A stretch of 64,000 nt of DNA, from contig CM043959.1 in assembly GCA_014529385.2 (NCBI GenBank), positions 90,985,029 to 91,049,028 on the forward strand. Reading direction: 5' to 3'. Both the position numbers and the translations under genes were made by a program. Shown here piece after piece: positions 45,584 through 55,978 of this stretch. How positions within the stretch are numbered: position 1 is the first letter of the stretch; every line of letters begins with the position of its first letter. Source of the DNA: Adiantum capillus-veneris. Lineage: Eukaryota; Streptophyta; Polypodiopsida; Polypodiales; Pteridaceae. A model generated the notes under the pieces. The model had not been told where the DNA came from, made no database searches, and saw only the letters and a program-made list of their open reading frames with translations.

Positions 45584-47455
45584 TTACTCTAATGTAGCAT
45601 TGTAAGCATTGACAAGGTTCATACTATCCTTAAGTTGTACTCCTTGCATCCATTTAGCATCTTCAAAAGGATAATTTTTGAACTTAATAAGATACCGTCG
45701 GATAATCTTACCATGTCGTAGTACCTTGTCTTCATGCCGAAGGATAGCTTCGGGTTGTAGCACCTCTTCTTGGTCTTCAACTTCGGGAGGGTCTTCAATA
45801 ATTGGTTCAATTGGTGGCTCTCCTTTGTAGGGCTTAAGTAAGCTTACATGAAAGGCATTGTGTATAAGCCAATGGTTGGGCAACTTGAGTTGATAAGCCG
45901 TCTCATTGATAGGCTTCAAGATTTGGAAAGGACCATAGTATCTTTTTGCTAGTTTAGCATAATACTTTTGATGGCCCGTAGGATTTTTGCCCGTCGTTTG
46001 CCTTAATCGAGCCTTAGGAAACTTGAGTAAAACCCAATCATTTTCTTTGAACATTAAGGCTCTTCTGTGCTTATCAGCAGCAGCTTTTTGCCTTTGTTGA
46101 GAGATGGCTATAGCCTCCCTAATCTTTTGAAAAGATTCTTGTAGGTCACGGCTATACTCATCGGCGGCGAAGATCTTCCCATGTACTTTCAGTAGCAAGG
46201 GACTTTTAGGTCTTCCTTCTATGATCTCGAAAGGTGCTTTGCCCGTAGAAGTATGTACAGTATTATTGTAGGCATACTCTACTAGCGGTAAATACTTTTC
46301 CCATTGTGAGCGTTGATCTACTTCGGTAACATAAGTCTTGAGTAGATCGAGTATCGTAAGATTGGCTATCTCACTTTGGCCATCCGTTTGTGGGTGATAG
46401 GCCGAAGAGAAATTCAATCTTGTTCCTAGATTTTCAAAGAGACCTTTCCAGAAATTATTGGTCATTCTAGGATCTCTATCTGACACAATGGATGTGGGTA
46501 ATCCATGGTGTTTGAAAATCTGAGATATGAAGAGAGTTGCCATTTGATGTGCCTTAATAGTCTTTTTGACAGGAATAAAATGTGCTTGCTTGCTAAAACT
46601 GTCGACTATTGTCCATATTCCTGTATTCCCATGGATAGACTTGGGTAATCCAAAGATGAAATCCATGGATATACTCTCCCATGGTGAATTTGGAATAGGC
46701 AATGGCTGGAGTAATCCAGGTTGCTTCCCTCTATCATACTTGGTCTTTTGGCATACTACACATTTTGAAACATACTCTTGTATGTCCACTTTCATGGTAG
46801 GCCAATAGAAATACGTCTCTACTCCTCGGAGAGTAGGTTGAATTCCTCTATGCCCTGCATATGGAGGAGCATGGGATTCATACATAACCTTCTCACGAAG
46901 GGAATGGGTAACACATAGCCTATTTCCGTGGAGAAGATAACCATCCTGCAAGGTGAATGGTTCCTCTTTCTTCCCCAAAGCAAGGGCTGACATTATGTCT
47001 CTAAAGTCAGGGTCAGTAGCATACTCATCTATCATAGAGGATAGATCATTGTGAGTAGCTATAGACACCGCATTAACTTTTGGTCGTCGTGAAAGTGCAT
47101 CGGCAACTTGATTGTGCTTACCAGCTATGTGAGCAATATGGAAATTAAATTGCGAAAGAAAATTTGCCCACCTCATTTGTTTGTCGGAAAGCTTGGTTTG
47201 CGTCATGAAATACTTGAGACTTTGGTGGTCGGTTTGTAGGATAAATGGAGTCCCCAATAGGTAGTGCTTCCATGTGTCTAGGTCATGTAGAACAGCTAAA
47301 AGCTCTTTCTCATAAATGCCCAAGACTCGTTCATCACCATTGAGCCTTCGGCTCTCATATGCTATGGCATGCCCTTCTTGAAGCAAAACAGCTCCAAGGC
47401 AATCACCACAAGCATCACATTGGACCTCAAATGGCTTTGAGAGATCCGGAAGCAC
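45584..47455 (-). pseudogene. Gypsy A RNase H, integrase and chromodomain
   Basis: A 623-residue open frame. RNase H comes first (EVQCDACGDCLGAVLLQEGH, then SLKYFMTQTKLSDKQMRWA, residues 1 to about 130). The integrase follows with its zinc module (HAPPYAGHRGIQ...CVVC, about 185-235) and core (SMDFIFGLPKS, SIVSDRDPRMTNNFW, YHPQTDGQSEIAN, about 255-375), with all three acidic residues present. Next come a GPY/F module (RYYGPFQILKPI), HNAFHVSLLKPYKG, and a chromodomain-like tail (ILRHEDKVLRHGKIIRRYLI, then KFKNYPFEDAKWMQG). It is in frame with the RT part, separated from it by a TAG at 47530-47528. Confidence 0.93.
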
Positions 47456-47527
47456 GAGGACTGGTTGGGAAGTAAGCTTCTCTTTGAGTTTTTCAAAAGC
47501 ATTTTGCTCCTTAGCCGTCCATACAAA

Positions 47528-48907
47528 CTAAACGTTCTTCTTGGTTAAGTCGTGTAGTGGTCCTGCTACTTTAGAGAATTTTGCTATGAAGCGTCTATAG
47601 TATGCACACATACCAATAAAGCTTCTTAGCTCATGTAGATTCCTTGGGTTAGGCCATGATTTTATTACCTCTAACTTTGATGGATCCATACGAATACCAT
47701 CGTGAGAGATAATATGGCCTAGATATTGAATCTCTTCAAGGAAGAATTCACTTTTCTTTTGGTTGAGAAAAAGTTTGTTCTCCCTCAAGGCTTGAAAAAT
47801 CACTTGGAGATGTTGCTTATGTTCCTCCAAAGACTTGGAGTAGATGATGATATCATCGAAGAACACTCCAGTGAATTTTCGATATGGTCTAAAAATTTTC
47901 TCCATCAAACGATTGAACGTAGCTGGTGCATTAGTCAAGCCAAAAGGCATGACTAGATATTCATAAAGACCAAATGTTGTGCGAAACGCGGTCTTTAAGA
48001 TATCCTCATCCACTATCCTTATTTGATGATAGCCACTCTTAAGGTCAATCCTACTGAAGTAGGTAGAGCCTTGTAGCTTATCAAACAGATCTTCTACCCA
48101 AGGTACGGGAAATCTGTTTTTGATAGTGATATGGTTTAGTGCTCGATAGTCCACACACATACGGTATGTACCATCTTTCTTTTGCACTAAAAGGACTGGA
48201 GAACAAAAGGGAGAGGAACTAGGCCTCACCATCCCTTTGTCTACCAGCTCTTGTACTTGCCTCATGATCTCCTCTTGTTGAGCTTGTGAGACTCGATAAG
48301 GAGGTTTGTTAGGCGGTGAGCTTCCTGGAAGGAGCTCAATACGATGGTCATCATCCCCTCGTTTTGGAGGTAGGTCCATAGGGATATCATCGATGAATAC
48401 ATCTTGGAATCCTTTTAGAAAAGTAGACAAGTCTAACTCTTCTTGATTCCTATCATTTTCATTTGATGAAACATTATTAGCTTTTAGAGACTCTTTGACA
48501 TAAATCATGTACGCAGAAACTGAGCTCTTCATTGATTTATCAAAAGAAAGAGGATTTACAAGTGGAATAGTGCGACCACGCTCATTAGCATCTATATACA
48601 TGTTCTTTCCCCTGTAGGTGAAGTAAATTCTCCTTTCAGGGAACTTCATGTTGGCAGCCATGCGATCAAACCATGGTGCCCCTAGGATAACATCCTGATG
48701 TTGGAGGGGAGAGATGAAGAAGTCTTCTTTGTCGACATAGCTTTCGACATGAAGCCTCAACTTCCCAATCAAGGGAGTAACGGAGGCTTGTTGTCCCTTG
48801 AAAGGTGCATCAGCTGTTACTATATCTCCCATCTCAAAAGCTTGAATGCCCAACTTGGTGGCCAACTCTATTGATATGAAGTTGAGAGTAGAGCCAGGGT
48901 CAAACAA
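47528..48907 (-). pseudogene. Gypsy A protease and reverse transcriptase
   Basis: 459 codons from the first Met-like codon after the TGA at 48937-48935; the frame itself is open from 48934. Protease: FDPGSTLNFISIELATKLG, with Pro in place of the usual Ser/Thr next to Asp, then [72 protein letters not shown], catalytic FFDDIIIYSKS, FIGMCAYYRRFI. It ends at TAG 47530-47528 where relatives have a sense codon. Confidence 0.93.
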
Positions 48908-48934
48908 GATGAAGGCATCATGCTCTCTTACCTT

Positions 48935-50365
48935 TCACCAAGCATAGGAGAGTGATGATCCTTTGCAATGAGCATCCTCTTTTGGAGCTTTGATGGTGGA
49001 AGCCCTAGGAGTCTCATTGCGAGTATTCTTCTTGGGGCAAGAACGATAGCCATGTCCTTGCTCCCCACACTTGAAACACTTATGGTCCTTGCGAAAAGCT
49101 TCAAGCTCTTCAGGAGAGAGTTTGTTTTTACCTTTGTAAACTCCCTTCTCCTTGGACCGATTGTTGTTGTTGTTGTTGGAAGTGCCTTGGGAATTATTTT
49201 GAGCATTGGATTTCCCCTTTGTATCATTTTTATCTTTGTTTTCCATGGGCTTGACATTACGTCTAGCCCCTTGATGGAAATTGATGCGTGAAGCAACCAT
49301 GGTGTAGTGGATTACTTCGGTAATAGTACCGGGCCGTTGAGAGTTGATATATTCGGCCATCTCTTCAGGTAATCCCGCACAGAATTGTTGTCTTTGCTCG
49401 ACAAAGTCTATCTTTTGAAAGGCAGTAGCTTTGAGATGTAAATCCCAAAAATTATCTACATACTTGTTGATAGAGTCATGAGAGAGGAGCTTCAAGCCGC
49501 GCCATTCGGTAAGAACTTTATCTTTAGTATCGCTTGGAAGAAATTGCTTCATGATGGAAACTCGTAGAGTTTTCCATGTCTTTGGGGCTTCTCCATTGCC
49601 ACGAAGGCTAGCCCACCATTGACGAGCTGATTTTTGGAAGTGCATAGCTACATGGCGTAGCTTGGAGGACTCTGTGAAGCCCTCGTCCCCAAAGGCCGCA
49701 TCAAATTGCTGGATGAAGGCCAACACTTTGTCGGTAGCACCAAAGGTGCCATCGTAGGTGAGAAAAGAGATACTCTTTCCTCCCTCCTTGAACTTCTTTA
49801 GCTTTTGTGACCTTCGCCATGCAGGAAATGATTTGCGATGCCCTCCCCTCTTGTGTTCTCTAGGAGAATAGCCATAACTTTCATCGGAAGAGAAGGAAGG
49901 TGAAGAAGAAGGAGAAGAGGGTGACCTCTTCCTAGCCCTTTTCTTCCTTTGTTTCCTCTCTTGCCTTTGAGAGTGATGAGGAGAAGGACTATGGGTTGCT
50001 CTTTTCCTCTTGGGAGGAGTAGGCGATCGTCTAGACCACCTTCTTCGTGGAGCCACATCTTCAGAAGAACTTAGACTTTCATTGCTTTCTTTCTCTTTGG
50101 ATTCCTCCTCTCGAATGGGAGAGAGTCTTCTTTTGGGGGTCTCTTCAAGAGGCCTCCTAAGCTCTCTTTCCTCTTGGAGAGGAAGGGAAATTCCATAGGC
50201 ACGAAGTTGTTGAGTAACTTTGGCTTGCAAGGTAGGGTTGCCCATAGCTTGTTGCAACCTAGTCACAAGATAATTCACAAACATGGGAGCATCATCATTA
50301 GCACCTTCATGTGCAAAGTCAAAGCTATCAATGTTCATTCTACTCTCTTGATTATTGTCAGCCAT
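48935..50365 (-). CDS. Gypsy A Gag
   Basis: 476 residues from MADNNQESRMNIDSFDF. Residues about 100-165 are rich in Arg/Ser/Pro (RRRWSRRSPTPPKRKR, then KKRARKRSPSSPSSSPSFSS). The capsid-type Retrotrans_gag domain lies at about 200-370 (ARQWWASLRGNGEAPKTWKT, FCAGLPEEMAEYIN). The zinc knuckle CFKCGEQGHGYRSC is near 429-442. A TGA at 48937-48935 ends it; the related B element reads Gly at that codon, and the frame continues into protease. In this family Gag and Pol are probably one polyprotein, so this stop separates them. Start chosen because relatives B and A share the MADN opening. Confidence 0.93.
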   Translation of the reverse strand: MADNNQESRMNIDSFDFAHEGANDDAPMFVNYLVTRLQQAMGNPTLQAKVTQQLRAYGISLPLQEERELRRPLEETPKRRLSPIREEESKEKESNESLSSSEDVAPRRRWSRRSPTPPKRKRATHSPSPHHSQRQERKQRKKRARKRSPSSPSSSPSFSSDESYGYSPREHKRGGHRKSFPAWRRSQKLKKFKEGGKSISFLTYDGTFGATDKVLAFIQQFDAAFGDEGFTESSKLRHVAMHFQKSARQWWASLRGNGEAPKTWKTLRVSIMKQFLPSDTKDKVLTEWRGLKLLSHDSINKYVDNFWDLHLKATAFQKIDFVEQRQQFCAGLPEEMAEYINSQRPGTITEVIHYTMVASRINFHQGARRNVKPMENKDKNDTKGKSNAQNNSQGTSNNNNNNRSKEKGVYKGKNKLSPEELEAFRKDHKCFKCGEQGHGYRSCPKKNTRNETPRASTIKAPKEDAHCKGSSLSYAW

Positions 50366-50768
50366 GTTAACAAAATTTTTATGTATGTACTTAGTGTATG
50401 CTTTGGCAATTCAAAACCTTAGTTGCCACTCCTCTTAGCCTTTGAAAATCGGCTCTTAAGTATCTACACCCACGGCTCAAAGTGGTTAATTATAGAGAGT
50501 AGAGGAGTAGGTCTAACATAGCAGAGTTGCCAAGGGCTAGCTCCTTTCGGACTTCTTATGGCTCAATAATGGTAAAGCCGTAGGCAAGTCTAAAAAGACT
50601 CCATTATTAAGTCCAAAGCTCCCGAGGTGTGCACCATCCCCCACATAGTGGGCTTAACAAAACCGGTATTAGATCCCAGTTCCACTTACTCTATTATAAT
50701 TAACAACATCAACCATTTATAGGCTACTTAAGGACCTCTCTTCTTAAGCAAGAAAAGAGAAACCAAAT
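50366..50768 (-). other. 5' untranslated leader of gypsy A
   Basis: About 400 bp between primer site and gag. No gene is seen. Confidence 0.7.
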
Positions 50769-50781
50769 GCTCTGATACCAA
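50769..50781 (-). other. Primer-binding site of gypsy A
   Basis: The minus strand reads TTGGTATCAGAGC abutting the LTR, matching initiator tRNA-Met. Confidence 0.92.
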
Positions 50782-52370
50782 TGTAATGGAATTTGCCTAT
50801 TCAATTTGAGAGTAGCGGAATTTAATGAGAGTACTTTCAAGAAATGATTTTGTGAGCATAGCGGTAGACATAATTGAAGATAGCAACATAATCATAGCAA
50901 TTAGTTAACTTATCATAGACAATACTTTTGCAAGAGAGAGAGTTTAGAGAACATGACAACAATTGAGGACCGGATTTATGTGGAGCCGGTCCCCCCTCCA
51001 ATAGGCATTTGTATTATGATTTCTCCCATAAAGAGAGACTTGTTACAATACAGTCTTTGTGTTCCTTGTGACCTAGGTGATGCCATGAAGATGGAAGGCT
51101 TCATGCACCACAAACATAACATAAACTTGAAGAAAGATTTAACTATCCCAAGCCTCAGTCCCAAGACCTCAAACACCTTCGAAGGTGGAGAGAGCTAGCA
51201 GGGAATGAGGGTAGGGAAGAGGAAGAAGAAACATTTCGTAGGAGAAAGAATTAGTTCCTCACTTATCATACTCTTGTTGCTAGCATACATAATAGCATAG
51301 TAATGAAAAAGAAGGAGATGGCAAGCTTAAGCATTGAAGCATGGCTCTTGGTTGGATTTGCACTCCATAGCCAAGAGTGTTGGTGTAGGCTCTCAACCTC
51401 TACTTGCTTGGAGAGGGAGCTCTTGCACTTTGCATAGCACACCAAAGAGAGTGATTGTGAGTGTGTGTGGGTGAGTATACCCCCTAGGCACCCCCCTAGC
51501 TTGCTTGGGTCGACCCCCCCTTGTAGCTCATGCCTGAAGCTCATTGGACCCTTCCAGGCCTAGCCAATCACAAGCAAGAGCCATTACAAGCAACATGGGT
51601 AGCCTTGGGACAAGTGTCCCCCTTTCCCCTTTGAGAGAGAGGACTTGATAAATGAAAAATCAATTAGATAATTCAAGTAATTTATCATTGGACCCCTTTG
51701 AAGCTTAGCCAATAGGCTTCAAGCAACACATGAAGGTAACATGGGTAGGGGCCTGACATGTGTCCTTGCTGCCTCTTCAAGTTGGGGCTTCCCTTGTGTG
51801 TGTGAGTGGGTGTTCTCTCTCTAGCTCCTAGGAAAAGGGCTCGCCCCACCTCTTGTAGGAATGATTTTGACTTTAGGTGATCAAGCACCTTACTCATCAA
51901 GCATGACAAAGCACTTGAACTAGGGGGTGTTCCCACAAGCATCTCAGGCAAGCTTCTCAAGGCACCTCAAGTACTTTAATCATGCAGCAAGTCAAGCACC
52001 TCAAGCATGGAGCCAGTCAAGCACCTCAAGCATCTTAATCAAGCACCTCAAGCATGACAAGCACCTCGAGCTTGGGCCGGGCTCCCACCTCAAGCTCAGC
52101 CCTAGCTTACTTAAGGTCAAAGGACTTTTACACACATTTATTGGAGGTCTTCAATGAAGCTAACCCTAAGGTCTTATGCTCCATTGGTTAGCCTTGCTCT
52201 TTGATAGACCATCTCCCTTTTGGGCCCCTTTACCATTGGCCCCGTGTTGAGATAGATCTAAAAGCACATACCTATATCTTAACACTTGTTCCCGTTTATT
52301 CTCCCACATTAAGTGATCAATTTAATATGAGAAAATCATTTGGGTGAGTTAGATATTAGATTTTATGACA
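50782..52370 (-). repeat. 5' LTR of gypsy A
   Basis: 1589 bp, 99%-like identity to 43617-45223, one 18-bp unit shorter. Confidence 0.93.
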
Positions 52371-52375
52371 TCTTG

Positions 52376-53920
52376 CATGGTGATTTAGAAGTGGAAATTT
52401 ATATGCAGCAGCCATAAGGGTTTGTTGAGAAAGGCAAGGAAGATTGGGAATGCCAGTTGTTAAAGAGTCTTTATGGCTTAAAACAATCACCGAGGGCATG
52501 GTACCATAAATTCCACAAGTTTATGCTTTCTCAAGGCTACAATCGTAGTGAGTTCGATCACTGTCTATATACAAAGAAGGCTAAGGATGGTAGTTGACTG
52601 ATCCTTATTTTGTATGTGGATGACATGTTGATTGCTGGCAAGCACTTGGAAGAAATTTCAGCTTTAAAGTCAAAGATGGAAAAATCGTTTGACATGAAAG
52701 ACATGGGTGAGGCAAGTCATATACTTGGTATGCGCATTGAGAGAGACAGATCAAAGAAGTTGATTTGGTTATCTCAAACAGAGTATATTGACAAGGTTTT
52801 GCAACGTTTCAATATGGATAAGGGAAAGGCACTGAGTGTTCCATTGCCACCATATGTGAAACTTAGCAAACAAGATTGTCCTATGTCTGAGGAAGAAGAG
52901 GCTGAAATGGATAAGATTCCATATGCGTCTGCAGTGGGTAGTTTGCTGATCCTTATTTTGTATGTGGATGACATGTTGATTGCTGGCAAGCACTTGGAAG
53001 AAATTTCAGCTTTGAAGTCAAAGATGGAAAAATCGTTTGACATGAAAGACATGGGTGAGGCAAGTCATATACTTGGTATGCGCATTGAGAGAGACAGATC
53101 AAAGAAGTTGATTTGGTTATCTCAAATAGAGTATATTGACAAGGTTTTGCAACGTTTCAATATGGACAAGGGAAAGGCATTGAGTGTTCCATTGCCACCA
53201 TATGTGAAACTTAGCAAACAAGATTGTCTTGTGTCTGAGGAAGAACAGGCTGAAATGGATAAGATTGCATATGCGTCTGCAGTGGGTAGTTTGATGTATG
53301 CAATGATTGCTACTCGCCCAGACATTGCATTTGCAGTGGGAGTAGTAAGTCGATACATGTCAAACCCAGGCAAGAAACATTGGGAGGCAGTGAAAGGAAT
53401 ATTGAGGTACCTGAAAGCTACAAAGAGTATGCGTATATGCTATGGGAGTCAGGAGCTAAGTGTAAAGGGTTTTACAGACTCAGATTATGCAGGTGACTTA
53501 GACAACCCAAGGTCTACGTCAGGGTATGTCTTTACATTGGCTGGTGGAGCAGTATCATGGCGTTCTAGATTACAAGATTGTGTTACTCAGTCTACTACAG
53601 AGGCTGAATATGTTGCAGCATCAGAGGCATGCAAAGAATAAATTTGGCTTAATCGACTAGTAACAGATTTGGGAATCAAAGAAGAGATGCCTGTGTTATA
53701 TTGTGATAGTCAAAGTGCTATACAATTGGCTCGCAATCCAGTTTATCACTCAAAGACAAAGCATGTGGATGTGAAGTATCATTTCATCATGGAAATGCTC
53801 GAGGATAAGCAACTTCAGCTTATCAAAGTTCACACCACAGAAAATCCTGCTGATCTACTTACAAAAGGACTTCCCTCAGAGAGCTTTGCGCATTTTCGCA
53901 AGCAGTTAGGTGTAGGGTAG
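52376..53920 (+). pseudogene. Copia 2 RT (rest) and RNase H with internal duplication
   Basis: This continues the RT frame after gypsy A. TAA at 52415-52417 (GAA in copy 1) and TGA at 52595-52597 (TGG in copy 1) break the palm. From 52598 a 348-bp block is present twice in tandem and in frame (repeat starts 52598 and 52946), so the catalytic YVDDM motif occurs twice. RNase H follows (FTDSDYAGD, STTEAEYVAASEA), with a TAA at 53639-53641 (TCA in copy 1), and then the normal tail to 53920. It cannot give a working RT. Confidence 0.9.
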
Positions 53921-54009
53921 TACATCACTTCTCTACATTTCTTGTATATTAGCTTGTATAGTAGCTTCTCTCACACTTAAAGTACCACAGTGGACTTTAA
54001 GTGGGAGGT

Positions 54010-54198
54010 TGTTGGGGTATAAAGCCCAATGTGGTCGCCCAGGTAAGTGGGCGGGCCGCCAGGTATGCACACATATTCTTTTGTAAAAACCTAATAAGAA
54101 CTCACTATGCTCTACACATTACAGTAGAGTGAGTTCACCATATCGTCGTGCTCTTCTTCTCGCACTCTCTCTCGCGTCGCACTTCCGCTCGTCCTTCA
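54010..54198 (+). repeat. 3' LTR of copia 2
   Basis: 189 bp, with a 3-bp deletion near its end. It is preceded by the purine tract AAGTGGGAGGT and followed by AATTT. Confidence 0.92.
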
Positions 54199-54203
54199 AA
54201 TTT

Positions 54204-54580
54204 TAGGTGTACTTTGGCACTTCAAGACCTAGTTGATACTCCTGTTTATAACCCTTTAGAAAAGCACTCAAGCACCTTTACCCATGGCTCAAATATCATT
54301 AATTACAAGGAATAGAAGAGAGGGTCTTTTACCACCAAAAAAGTACCGGCTCCTGTCAAGATTCTAATAGCTCAATAGTGGTTAAGCCGTAGGCAAGCCC
54401 CGTAGGACTTCACTATTAAGACCATAGCTCTCGACAGTGATCCCTCGTTGTCTGCACAAAGCAGGCACACTGCAAGGCTGAAAAATCCCTATTCTACTTA
54501 TTCAATTGCAATTAATAATACCAACCATTTATAGTCAGCTTGAGGACCTCTCTTCTTGAGGAAGAAAAGAGAAACCTTGT
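54204..54580 (-). other. 5' untranslated leader of gypsy B
   Basis: Homologous to 50366-50768 of gypsy A. It joins to 39504 when copia 2 and one copy of AATTT are removed. Confidence 0.78.
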
Positions 54581-54593
54581 GCTTTGATACCAA
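54581..54593 (-). other. Primer-binding site of gypsy B
   Basis: The minus strand reads TTGGTATCAAAGC, one substitution from the initiator-Met match in element A. Confidence 0.82.
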
Positions 54594-55791
54594 TGTAACA
54601 TTAAATGGTCTAGTAACTTGTGTGTAGTGGAAAATAACAATAGACATAGAGAGCATTTCATTAAGAATAGATTCCGAATGAGCATAACAAGAGTGCTTGG
54701 TTGGAGAGAGAAACAAAAGCATAACACCTCGTTAGATAGGCATGAACAATACTTCAAAAAGAGAGAGAAATTAATCTATTGAGAACAATTGAGGACCGGA
54801 TTTACATGGAGCCGCCCCCCCTCCAAAAGGCTTTGTATTATAGGTTTCCCCCATCAAGGGAGACATTTTACAATACAATACTTTCTATTCCTTCAATAAC
54901 TTGCTGGTGCAATGACAATGGAAGCTTCAAGCACCAAGATTACACTTGAAAACACAACATCAATTCCCTCATGGTCTCAGACCCAAGACCTCACACACCT
55001 TCGAAGATGGTGAGAGCTAGCGGGGTATGAGAGCAGATCTAGAGGAAGAAGGAGTATTCTTACAAGAAAGAAGTATTTATCCTCACATAACTCTTAATAG
55101 CTTAGCATAGATTAGTAATTAGCATGGTAGAGGAGATGAGCATGCATTGAAGCTTGGCTCTTGGCTGGATTTTCATCACAAAGCCAAGAGTTGTTGGTGT
55201 GGGCCACCCTTCTCAAAATCTTGGAGAAGATGATGAGGTTTCCATTAAAGCTTGGAGAATGAGAGAGAGTTCTTTGCTCCACACATGAGTTGTGTGAGTG
55301 TGTGTGTGATAATGCCTATGAAAATTCAGCCCCCCCTCTCTCTCTTGGTCGACCCCTCTTGCTATTTTCCTCATGGTGGGATCCCATTGGCCCCTGTAAA
55401 GCTTAGCCAATCATAAATTAGAAGCATAATTGCTAGTCTTGTGACATGTGTCCCCTATTCCCCTTTTGTGAGAGCTTTAGGTATTTAAATAATTAAATTA
55501 AATTCTCATTGGACCTCTTAGTCTTCTGGCCAATAGGAATCAAGCAAGCCATTGGGCTACTAAATGCTCATTGGACCGCTTGGTAGACTGTCCAAGAGTC
55601 TTCTAGAGAGCTCAATTTCTATTGGTTCTTTTATCAAGTGTTTTTAAATGAATTAAACTAAATTTACTCGAGCCTCATTCTCATTGGCCCACTTCTATGG
55701 ACATCCAATAGGATTTTAATGTGAATTGGGGGCAACTAGGCTAGGAAGCTGACATGTGTTCTCTATGCCCTTTGTCTAAAGGGAAGCCTTG

Positions 55792-55814
55792 TGTGTGTGT
55801 GTGTGTGTGTGTGT
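55792..55814. repeat. (GT)n microsatellite in gypsy B LTR
   Basis: A short GT run. The B-type LTR carries only a much shorter run in D. Confidence 0.85.
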
Positions 55815-55978
55815 TCTCTCACCTCTTCTCTCTCTTCCCCTACCTTTTGGGCATACCCCCTCCCATCTAGGGATATGTGAAGACTTTATGGTCTTCACAA
55901 AAGCATCCAATTCTGATAAGATTGACCATTTGGACTTTACCTTTGAATTTTGGAACCTTAGCATTTTGGAAGTCTTAA

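Larger units (their letters stand above)
43617..52370 (-). mobile_element. Ty3/gypsy chromovirus A, recent insertion, 8.75 kb
   Basis: LTRs at 43617-45223 (1607 bp) and 50782-52370 (1589 bp) start TGTAATGGAATTTGCC and end TTTTATGACA. The identical 5-bp copies TCTTG at 43612-43616 and 52371-52375 flank it, and the empty site is seen in copia 1 (GTGTTCTTGCATGG near 30880). The LTRs differ at about 15 positions (about 1%) plus one 18-bp repeat unit, so this is the youngest element here. Gag, protease, RT, RNase H, integrase and chromodomain lie in one frame on the minus strand, with two stops. The gypsy gene order and the chromodomain assign it to the chromoviruses. Confidence 0.95.
39505..54198 (+). 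mobile_element. Ty1/copia retrotransposon, copy 2, interrupted by gypsy A
   Basis: It has LTRs at 39505-39696 (192 bp) and 54010-54198 (189 bp, with a 3-bp deletion), and identical target copies AATTT at 39500-39504 and 54199-54203. It belongs to the same family as copy 1. Gypsy A sits inside RT at 43617-52370. Without A it is about 5.9 kb, longer than copy 1 because of a 348-bp duplication in RT and a small one in the leader. The frame has five in-frame stops and no frameshift. Confidence 0.93.
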
